From an uncultured Odoribacter sp. (lineage in GTDB: Bacteria > Bacteroidota > Bacteroidia > Bacteroidales > Marinifilaceae), in assembly GCA_905193145.1 (NCBI GenBank), contig CAJJNP010000078.1:1-13689 (forward strand): a DNA stretch of 13,689 bases. Direction: 5' to 3'. Positions 8,301 to 13,689 of the stretch are shown here, one piece after another (position 1 is the stretch's first letter; the number at the start of each line of letters is the position of its first letter). The notes below the pieces were generated by a model that searched no databases, was not told where the DNA came from, and saw only the letters and a list, made by a program, of their open reading frames with translations. Made by a program: the position numbers and the translations under genes.

Positions 8301-8925
8301 TGCTACTTATTCGCAAGTATTGGAAGCTTCTGGACGAAGAGAGCCTATCATGTCAGGAGGGTTAAATACAAGTGTACGTTATAAGAATTTACGATTAAAT
8401 GCTTCATTCGCTTATAGTTTGGGTGGTAAAATTCGTCTTTTTGGAATGTATGGACAAGCAACGAATAGCAGTATAGATGTAAGTACGATTTATCCGGAAC
8501 GTAATATGGATCGTTCTGTAATAAATCGTTGGAAAAAGCCTGGTGATGAGCGTTATACAAATATTCCTGCGATTATCAGTATTGCTAATTCTGCATATGC
8601 GCGTTATCGGAACCACTGGTCTCGAGATATGGCAGATATTCAGCCAATAGCTCAAAGTTATTGGGATATGTATGATTATTCAAATCATCGTGTAGTTAGC
8701 TCTAATTATTTGAAATGTCAAAATATTAGTTTGACATACGAATTTGCAGAACAATTATTATCAAAAGCAGGTATATCGCGTTTGGAACTTGTGCTTTCCG
8801 GAAGCAATTTATTTACTATTTGTTCTAAGAAATTGAATGGGCAGACTCCCTCACAAAGTGGTTTCGCAGATATTCAATTATCTGATAGACCTACTTATTC
8901 TATAGGATTGAATGTTTCATTTTAA
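5317..8925 (+). CDS. SusC/RagA-like TonB-dependent outer-membrane transporter with STN signalling domain
   Basis: This is the 1202-residue TonB-dependent channel of a SusCD pair, sitting in the outer membrane. The signal peptide spans about 1-35, with a basic n-region (KRRAKPILQRMR) and a hydrophobic core ending near VNGQ. The STN domain (about 43-112) normally contacts FecR. A carboxypeptidase-D-regulatory-like beta-sandwich domain (about 121-192) begins VEGKVVDSKGNPLPGVTV. The TonB box region is EIDEVVVTGY (197-206). The plug runs to about residue 345 and includes PLWVVDG and ATAIYGTKAANGVIVITTKKG. The barrel fills the rest and ends in aromatic Phe (PTYSIGLNVSF). The reading frame is intact. 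Length exceeds that of SusC proteins without STN, as expected. A possible shorter start at Met14 would still leave a signal peptide. It is followed 12 bases later by the SusD gene. The sequence does not reveal the substrate. Confidence 0.97.
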   Translation: MQSKRRAKPILQRMRLLAMMVLISICTCQASVNGQSNRVSLNVKNLPFSVLLQQIEEQSGYMFVYKSSDIEALGKVSVVETQIEVGQLLDKYLANTNLTYDLNDNLIVIKKIEQEVVERHVEGKVVDSKGNPLPGVTVLIKGTTMGVITDVDGNYKLQLPDNKDIILEFSFVGMETQNVVYAGQKKIDVTLQESVIEIDEVVVTGYQVVDRRKSTSAVTSVRADDIMIPSVTSIDKMLEGRVPDMMLMTNSGEVGVVPKIRIRGTSTLIGNREPLWVVDGIVVQDPVNIEPETLNDPDYINRIGNAIAGLNPQDIERLDILKDAAATAIYGTKAANGVIVITTKKGRIGRPVVRYNMTTTFRQRPRYTDGKIDLMNSKERIQFSKELFDSHYVYPDYVNLVGFEKLTYDLYKGVITPAQFDTEVARIETMNTDWFDLLTKDSWSHQHTLSVSGGSQDARYYASIGYTRDNDVIQGDHNERYTAALNLDVNMTKWLTASFSMNGNVSQRDYYPQSLSPIDYAYKTSRAIPAFTNEGEYEYYMKKVDGSNTEEYKYNILNELKNSSYTQDGSGLTVNANLQFKFTEWLNANAIVSYSTSNTVQEEYWGEKTWYASSLRGTDQGVAAQVGTNSKSEMPFGGELKRNDTRNNSYTVRLQLNANRYLGVDQQHNIFASAGYEMSSTKYKGYQNTSRGYYPDRGMDFVKNINLDDYPAYKTWLASNTPLLTSDLTNMVSGYISASYSYKGWFTLNGNARIDGSNRFGDQSNNRFLPIWSASGSWNISEINWLKKDWIDFITLKTSFGYQGNMLSDQSPVMIIEKHPTDGYFNEMTATLKVNANPDLKWEKTSSYNLGLDFSLFQRKLMMEVSYNYKHTKNAFMAKDISSINGIDGNSYIVNRGDVDNSGYSIAATVSPINTNDIRWTLSTSFSRTINKIKNNPAADQYELKDFLNGTVLVGGKSVGTFYSYKFIGLSPVDGGPLFDDMEEEKDKLRGQSKFATYSQVLEASGRREPIMSGGLNTSVRYKNLRLNASFAYSLGGKIRLFGMYGQATNSSIDVSTIYPERNMDRSVINRWKKPGDERYTNIPAIISIANSAYARYRNHWSRDMADIQPIAQSYWDMYDYSNHRVVSSNYLKCQNISLTYEFAEQLLSKAGISRLELVLSGSNLFTICSKKLNGQTPSQSGFADIQLSDRPTYSIGLNVSF

Positions 8926-8937
8926 AATTCTGACCTT

Positions 8938-10782
8938 ATGAAAAGATATTTTTTTATATTTATATTGATTTGGCTGAATACTTCTTGTTCTAATTTTTTA
9001 GAGGAGTACTCTCAAGACCTTTCAAAAGTAGAGAATTATACTGATCTGGACGAATTACTTATTGGAGATGGTTATTGGCGTCCAGGTAAAGCCTATTTGG
9101 CAAGTTCTGTTCTTAAGATGGATGAACCTTATTTGATGTCCCTGCATTTGATGTCTGATGAAACTGAAATTTTCAGGAAGGCTAATAATGCTGATATATT
9201 AAATATTCGAAATAAGTTTTTTGGTTGGGCGACATGGCAGAGGCAAGTTGGTATTGATTTTAAAAAGACTAAAGTAGATAGAGAGGATATCGATTGGAAT
9301 GAATTATATAAACGTATCAATATTGTAAATCAAATTATAGCGCATATAGATCAACAAGCTGCTGATGGTGAGAAAGAGCAATTGGAAAAAGTTCGTATCA
9401 AAGGTGAGGCATGTTTTTTAAGAGCTATATATTATTTTACTCTTGTAAATATGTATGCTAAACCATTTGATCCTGCCACTGCAGCGAATGAGCCTGGTAT
9501 TCCTGTGAAGTTAAGTCAGAAAATTGAAGATAAGGAATATGTCAGTGAGTCTCTGGCAAAAGTGTATGAAACTATTTTGGCTGATTTGAAGAATGCGCGT
9601 GAATGTTTACGTCAGACTCCTGTTAAGAATCATCCGTATCGTGCAGATATTGTCGCTGCTCATTTGTTAACTAGTCGAGTTTATCTTTATATGCAAGATT
9701 GGCAGAACGCACGAAATTATGCAGATAGTGTTATTGTAAGAAAAGGTGAACTGGAAAATTTGAATCATTGGAATGCTGCTGGTGGTGCGGATTTTCTTAG
9801 CCGTTCGTCTGTTGAAACTATTTTTTCAATGGGGGGACATTTGTTGGCGCCGGCTCTTTATTCTACTGACGCGCAGAATGCTATGGGACAAGTGTTGCGG
9901 TATCCTGCTTATATAATATCGAAAGATTTAATAAGTTTATATGGTGCTGATAGTGATAATAGTGATTTGCGTCGTGGTATATATATTCGTCAAATTACTC
10001 CTATGATATCTAATGTGCCTTCAACACCTGTGTGGGTGTTTGGAAAAGTGGATGGTCCACGTTCTTTTAAAAATGGAACGACTGCTTTTGAGGTTTCTGA
10101 CGTATATTTGATGCGTGTGGCTGAGGCATATTTAAATGCAGCAGAAGCCGCAGCACAATTGGGTAAAACAGCAGAAGCAGTGGAATTATTGAAGCGTTTG
10201 CGTCAAAATCGTGTGACAAAGGATGTTGCATCTTATGGTGATGGAGCAAGTTTGATTCAATTTATTCGAGATGAACGCGAACGTGAACTTTGTTTGGAAG
10301 GTCATCGTTGGTTTGATTTACGTCGTTATATGGTAGATTCACGATATCCATTTAGTAAAAAGATTGTGCATTATTATACAGATTTTAATAGTAAAGTCGC
10401 AGATCCGAATACTGGATTGAAATATCAGACATTACGTTATGTTTTGGAAGAAAATGATCCTGCGTATACTTTGGCTTTGCCTAAGGAGGTTACGGATTTT
10501 CAAAATACTCTTCCTTCAGTAGAGCGTCCGGAGCGTATGGAAACAGTATACAATGAATATGAAGGTGTGGATATGGCTAAGCAAGGATATGATGACGGAC
10601 TTCGAGGTGGAAAAGCTATTGGAAAAGCAGATAAATTAGAAGGAAAGAACTTCGTGGATAGTAATCAGAATCCTCGCTTTTATGATTACCAAAATAAAGA
10701 GTATTCCGTATTTACAATTTATGCTCAAGAGTATGCAAAAGGTTTTAAATCCGGGTATGCTGAGGGATATGGAGATAAATAA
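8938..10782 (+). CDS. SusD/RagB-like surface lipoprotein with a glycine-periodic C-terminal extension
   Basis: This 614-residue partner of the SusC channel would form the extracellular lid that captures substrate. The lipoprotein signal peptide ends at LNTSC, giving lipidated Cys17. RagB/SusD hallmarks are present: the TPR-like helix with KGEACFLRAIYYFTLVNMYA near residues 156-175, a second helical region near 225-255, VYLMRVAEAYLNAAEAAAQLG near 390-410, and the ERERELCLEGHRWFDLRRY signature at about 445-463. The usual ending of the family, near a Pro-Ile-Pro and a final NPGY-like segment, is replaced by ALPKEVTDFQNTLPSVERP and then about 70 further residues. That tail has glycines at 550/554/558/562 and again at 602/606/610, in the pattern of GX3 helices, separated by a polar and aromatic stretch. 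The reading frame is intact and shows no sign of a fused separate gene. The next gene starts within 4-25 bases, depending on its start choice. Confidence 0.95.
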   Translation: MKRYFFIFILIWLNTSCSNFLEEYSQDLSKVENYTDLDELLIGDGYWRPGKAYLASSVLKMDEPYLMSLHLMSDETEIFRKANNADILNIRNKFFGWATWQRQVGIDFKKTKVDREDIDWNELYKRINIVNQIIAHIDQQAADGEKEQLEKVRIKGEACFLRAIYYFTLVNMYAKPFDPATAANEPGIPVKLSQKIEDKEYVSESLAKVYETILADLKNARECLRQTPVKNHPYRADIVAAHLLTSRVYLYMQDWQNARNYADSVIVRKGELENLNHWNAAGGADFLSRSSVETIFSMGGHLLAPALYSTDAQNAMGQVLRYPAYIISKDLISLYGADSDNSDLRRGIYIRQITPMISNVPSTPVWVFGKVDGPRSFKNGTTAFEVSDVYLMRVAEAYLNAAEAAAQLGKTAEAVELLKRLRQNRVTKDVASYGDGASLIQFIRDERERELCLEGHRWFDLRRYMVDSRYPFSKKIVHYYTDFNSKVADPNTGLKYQTLRYVLEENDPAYTLALPKEVTDFQNTLPSVERPERMETVYNEYEGVDMAKQGYDDGLRGGKAIGKADKLEGKNFVDSNQNPRFYDYQNKEYSVFTIYAQEYAKGFKSGYAEGYGDK

Positions 10783-10807
10783 TTAAATGATAATTAAATA
10801 TAGAATC

Positions 10808-11674
10808 ATGAGATACTTGAATATTTTATTTGTGATTTGGGGAATGATGTTTTTTCAGTCGTGTTCAGAAGATGAATTGATGTCATCAGAACCATATCAT
10901 ACGTTTGCTCCTGAAGCTTGGGATATGAGTGAAGAAGCACAATTGCGTAGAGATTTTTTTGAACAAAATGGTTTTTATATCCTTTTTAATGATACGTTGA
11001 GACATACACAAGTCGGAGAAGATGGTAGAGGCAAGCCTGTATATCAGACAGAAACAGTTGATCCGAATTGGAGTTTGTTTGGCTATGATGGAAATACGAA
11101 ATATAAGTTTGCGTATTTTAAAACTATCGAAGAAAAGGAACAGCGGGCAGAATTTGTTACTAAGTTGGCAGAACGTATGGCTAAGCATAATCTGATGCGT
11201 CCTTATTCTGTATTAGTTGTGGATACCATTTTGTCTGAAACATCTGGAACAATTTCTCGTCCTGAATTTTTGAATTCACTGCGTTGTTTTATTTTGGCAG
11301 CATCTGATATGGAGAAATTAGATGAAATGAAGTTGTTGTCAAATATTGCAGGTGCAAGTATTTCAAGTAAATATGATGGTGAATTGCAACCTTTTTATAA
11401 TATGACTGTGGGTACATGGGGAGATCTGTTGTATGGCACTTTTAAATGGGGGTTCGGAGAAGAAATGGAGCCTTTTTATGAGTTGGGTCTATTAGTAAAT
11501 AACACTTCTTCTATGTTCCATTGTTCAAAAGAAGAAGATGTTACAGCTTATATTCATTTATTGTTGACTAAAAGTGAAGAGGATGTTATGAAGGAGTTTG
11601 CATCTTATGAAAAGGTACTTAAAAAGTATGCTCTTATTAAGGATATTGCTATGAAAGCAGATATTAAGTTTTAA
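10808..11674 (+). CDS. putative surface lipoprotein, possibly a diverged Mx1-type metallopeptidase lacking HExxH
   Basis: This 288-residue protein begins with a lipoprotein signal peptide ending FFQSC (Cys19), so it is membrane-anchored and probably surface-exposed like its SusD neighbour. An in-frame ATG at 10787 would add seven residues; I chose 10808 because it gives a normal-length signal peptide. I do not recognise a domain with confidence. The layout resembles the putative zinc-metallopeptidase lipoproteins (Peptidase_Mx1, also described as substrate-import-associated metallohydrolases) found beside SusCD genes. It has an early FFEQNGFYILFND segment, a VDPNWSL turn, a RPYSVLVVDTIL strand at about 131-142, and a C-terminal EEDVTAYIHLLLTKSEEDV segment followed by a helix with KxxxI. 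Where such enzymes carry HExxH, this protein reads KLLSNIAGASISS (175-187), so it would be catalytically dead. The family assignment is a weak inference. The secreted lipoprotein call is solid. Confidence 0.8.
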   Translation: MRYLNILFVIWGMMFFQSCSEDELMSSEPYHTFAPEAWDMSEEAQLRRDFFEQNGFYILFNDTLRHTQVGEDGRGKPVYQTETVDPNWSLFGYDGNTKYKFAYFKTIEEKEQRAEFVTKLAERMAKHNLMRPYSVLVVDTILSETSGTISRPEFLNSLRCFILAASDMEKLDEMKLLSNIAGASISSKYDGELQPFYNMTVGTWGDLLYGTFKWGFGEEMEPFYELGLLVNNTSSMFHCSKEEDVTAYIHLLLTKSEEDVMKEFASYEKVLKKYALIKDIAMKADIKF

Positions 11675-11692
11675 TCAGATAAATTTTATACT

Positions 11693-12394
11693 ATGAAATA
11701 TTTATATATCGTATTATTGGCTTTATTGGTTGTTACTGCTTGTGATGATAATTCACTGCCGGAAGTAAAACCATTAGATGCAGGGACATGGATAGATCCC
11801 GATAATGGAATAGCATATAATTGGGTGCGGATAGGTGAACAGGAATGGATGACTTCTAATTTAAGAGCTGGGATACCTTATTATGATGCATCGTATGATT
11901 TGAGTCAATATGGTAGCAATTTATATCTTGATTTTTCATCTAGTAAGGAAAAAGAAAAGCAGGATATGGAGGAAAACGGGAATTTGTATGAATGGGGCAC
12001 AGCTTGTAAGGTATGTGCCAATTTGAAGGATGGCTGGAGATTGCCGACAGATGAAGATTGGAAAAAATTGGAGATTGCTTTGGGAATGTCTGTGGGAGAA
12101 GCCAATACTTTGGGGTGGAGAGGAGATGGTGTTGCAACATTAATGCAGCAACAAGATAATGATGGTTCTGGGTTGAATTTTATTATGTCGGGTTGTTGGA
12201 TTGTTGGTGACTCGCATTATATGCGTATTCGTTATGTACAAGAGAAGGGGTTTTATTGGACAGCTTCGCGGGATAATGATGGGCGTGTATTTTACCGAAA
12301 ATTTCATTATAATTCTTCTGAGGTATATCGTAATACAACAGATACTTTATCGGTGCCTGCAATGCGTGTCCGCTGTGTTCGTGATGTAAAGTAA
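11693..12394 (+). CDS. FISUMP-domain (Fib_succ_major) lipoprotein
   Basis: This 233-residue lipoprotein has a signal peptide ending VVTAC (Cys17). The mature part matches the Fibrobacter succinogenes major paralogous domain (PF09603/TIGR02145): DPDNGIAYNWVRIGEQEWMTSNL at about 35-57, NLYEWG at 97-102, the DGWRLPTDEDWKKLE core at 113-127, FYWTAS at 187-192 and the closing MRVRCVRD at 224-231. The RLPT-x-x-x-W core and the terminal R-C-x-R recall the FGE-sulfatase/C-type-lectin-like fold, suggesting a binding module rather than an enzyme; that comparison is my inference. An extra CKVC pair (105-108) stands where simpler family members show a single Cys-Pro. With Cys168 and Cys228 it could form disulfides. 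The gene starts 18 bases after the preceding stop and is the last of the operon, followed by a terminator. It probably forms part of the surface complex with SusD. Confidence 0.9.
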   Translation: MKYLYIVLLALLVVTACDDNSLPEVKPLDAGTWIDPDNGIAYNWVRIGEQEWMTSNLRAGIPYYDASYDLSQYGSNLYLDFSSSKEKEKQDMEENGNLYEWGTACKVCANLKDGWRLPTDEDWKKLEIALGMSVGEANTLGWRGDGVATLMQQQDNDGSGLNFIMSGCWIVGDSHYMRIRYVQEKGFYWTASRDNDGRVFYRKFHYNSSEVYRNTTDTLSVPAMRVRCVRDVK

Positions 12395-12412
12395 AAAAGC
12401 ATAGATGAAAAT

Positions 12413-12441
12413 AAAAAGCCCCAAACACTTGGGGCTTTTTT
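12413..12441. terminator. bidirectional intrinsic terminator between convergent genes
   Basis: A 12-bp perfect stem, AAAAAGCCCCAA (12413-12424), pairs with TTGGGGCTTTTT (12429-12440) around a four-base ACAC loop. A T run follows on the plus strand (12436-12441), and the A run on the left gives a T run on the minus strand. It lies 18 bases after the stop of the FISUMP gene and 14 bases from the stop of the minus-strand thioredoxin gene, exactly where a shared terminator is needed. It marks the end of the SusCD operon. Confidence 0.92.
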
Positions 12442-12455
12442 GTAAATAGATTTTT

Positions 12456-13689
12456 TTAAATACCTTCTAATGCACTAAGGGTTTTTAGGGTTTCTGGATT
12501 AGAGGGACGAGTAGCATTGGATTGAATGATTTTTCCTTCACGGTCAAGTAAAATGAAACGTGGGATGCCTGTAATCATATAAAACTCCATGAATGATTTA
12601 TCATTACCATAATGAAGTTTAATACCTCCTGGTTTTTCTTCTTTTACCATCTTTTCCCAATCAGCTTTATTTTGGTCGCATGATATGCTGACAAAATGTA
12701 TGTTTTTATTTTTGAAGCGGTGTTCAAGTTCTTGTAAATAAGGTAACTCCCCGCGACAAGGCCCGCACCAAGTTGCCCAACAATCAATATATACATATTT
12801 ACCAGCAAGGTCTTTTAATGAAATATTTTTGCCATTTATGTCGGTGAATTTAAAATCAATAGATGGTTGTCCTTTTGCAACTTTTGCCCATTTGTCACAT
12901 AATGCTTTGTAGGCTGTGAGTTTTTGAGGATTAGTGACATTTGCTTTATAAATGGATGCAAATTCAGAGAGACCATCAATACCATATCTTCCTATGTATT
13001 TACAAATAAAATGGTCAATTATGAATTCTTTTATTGCTGGTGTTTTAAAGTTGTTTTGGATGATGTCTAATTGCTTTTTTAAAATAGCTAAAGCATTGGT
13101 TTCTCCTTGATTTCCGATAATTTCAAAATAACTAAGTAGGGCATTTTTGTATTCTGCCATATTCATTAATTCTGGCTCTTCAACAATTGCTTGTTTTAGT
13201 GCTTCATATAGTTTTTCAGAAGGGAGATATTGTTCAATTTTTGCATAAAAAGGATGGTAGGCAATATAAGTAGGTAGAGCAGAATAGAGAGAATAATGGA
13301 TTCGTTTTTTTTCTAATTTATTGAAGTGTGAATCAAAATTCATAGAATCCAAATGGGCAGATAGCTTTATTTCTTGCTCTCTCAATTGTTTTAAAAAATC
13401 GGATTCTTGTAGCTCCAAAGGAGGAAGGCTTTTTTTTAATGGTTCACTATTTAAATATTTGTTTTTTATTGCTCCTTCTCCTGTAAATGAAGTACTGATT
13501 GTGCGACCTTCTACGTTAAGTGTTAAATTAAAATCTTTGTTGGGTTCTATATATACGGGAACTTTTAGTATACCAAACTGTATTGTTGCATAATTGGCTT
13601 TAAAGTGCTCTGGAAGGCTAATATTGGCTGTATGTGTTGAGTCTAGATTGATTGTAAATATTGTATCTGTAGTACTTAGAAATGTTGAA
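12456..13689 (-). CDS. TlpA/ResA-type thioredoxin-fold protein, 5' end outside the window
   Basis: The reading frame is open from the stop at 12456 to the last base of the window, about 410 codons, with no ATG start inside, so the beginning lies beyond the right edge. The N-terminal visible part (13689 down to about 13419) is beta-rich, with VPVYIEPNKDFNLTL and a FTGEGAIKNKYL motif. These are typical of the N-terminal domain found in Bacteroidetes AhpC/TSA-type thioredoxin proteins. A helical middle region follows. The C-terminal thioredoxin domain contains YIDCWATWCGPCRGELP, with the redox pair CGPC encoded at 12756-12767, and the TGIPRFILLD segment carrying the cis-proline. Such proteins are normally exported and reduce or isomerize disulfides in the envelope; the signal peptide would be outside the window. 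An internal TTG near 13418 is not a credible start because the conserved upstream part would be lost. It is convergent with the SusCD operon. Confidence 0.93.
   Translation of the reverse strand, partial: STFLSTTDTIFTINLDSTHTANISLPEHFKANYATIQFGILKVPVYIEPNKDFNLTLNVEGRTISTSFTGEGAIKNKYLNSEPLKKSLPPLELQESDFLKQLREQEIKLSAHLDSMNFDSHFNKLEKKRIHYSLYSALPTYIAYHPFYAKIEQYLPSEKLYEALKQAIVEEPELMNMAEYKNALLSYFEIIGNQGETNALAILKKQLDIIQNNFKTPAIKEFIIDHFICKYIGRYGIDGLSEFASIYKANVTNPQKLTAYKALCDKWAKVAKGQPSIDFKFTDINGKNISLKDLAGKYVYIDCWATWCGPCRGELPYLQELEHRFKNKNIHFVSISCDQNKADWEKMVKEEKPGGIKLHYGNDKSFMEFYMITGIPRFILLDREGKIIQSNATRPSNPETLKTLSALEGI

Noticed and set aside
7897..8316. 139-codon open frame on the minus strand within SusC
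   Set aside because: It is fully antisense to an intact, well-matched SusC barrel region; its composition is Ile/Arg/Thr-rich, as expected from the complement of A/T-rich codons, and it has no recognisable domain.
11693..12394. Target protein of a diversity-generating retroelement, suggested by the lectin-like ending
   Set aside because: No reverse transcriptase, template repeat or A-biased variable repeat pair was seen in the window.

Overview
The window looks like a chromosomal segment from a member of the Bacteroidales. The evidence is a SusC/SusD-type outer-membrane pair, a Bacteroidetes-style ECF sigma/FecR pair, lipoproteins whose signal peptides end in Cys, a FISUMP-domain protein, a tRNA gene without an encoded CCA end, and A/T-rich start regions without clear Shine-Dalgarno sequences. 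I cannot assign genus or species from sequence alone.

Layout. Positions 1-53 are the 3' part of a tRNA-Ala(GGC). It is followed by a short spacer containing a 9-bp tandem repeat and a near-perfect 21-bp inverted repeat. Positions 166-3439 hold three co-directional genes of housekeeping type: a polytopic LPG-synthase-TM/UPF0104-like membrane protein, a small protein with one C-terminal membrane helix, and mutL. Six bases after mutL an accessory locus begins (3446-12394): ECF sigma factor, FecR-type anti-sigma factor, a 1202-residue SusC-like TonB-dependent transporter with an N-terminal STN signalling domain, a SusD-like lipoprotein, a lipoprotein without recognisable catalytic motifs, and a FISUMP-domain lipoprotein. 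A strong bidirectional hairpin terminator (12413-12441) closes it. Convergent to it on the minus strand is a TlpA/ResA-type thioredoxin-fold gene that runs off the right edge. It is open to the last base, so its start lies outside the window.

How the genes work together. The sigma/FecR/STN-SusC set forms a complete trans-envelope signalling circuit. Ligand binding at SusCD would be sensed through the STN domain by FecR in the periplasm, which would release the ECF sigma factor to transcribe the transport genes. SusD and the two following lipoproteins are candidates for cell-surface partners that bind or process the substrate. No glycoside hydrolase, polysaccharide lyase, sulfatase or sugar kinase is visible, so this is not a classical polysaccharide utilization locus as far as the window shows. 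A peptide, protein or metal-chelate substrate is as plausible as a glycan.

Points most worth a second look: the SusD homologue carries a C-terminal extension with two GX3 (Gly every fourth residue) tracts; the 288-residue lipoprotein resembles the SusCD-associated Mx1-type metallopeptidase lipoproteins but has no HExxH; MutL has degenerate metal-binding endonuclease motifs; and base composition drops at the mutL/sigma boundary. I did not find a defence system, mobile element, CRISPR array or other clearly unprecedented machinery.
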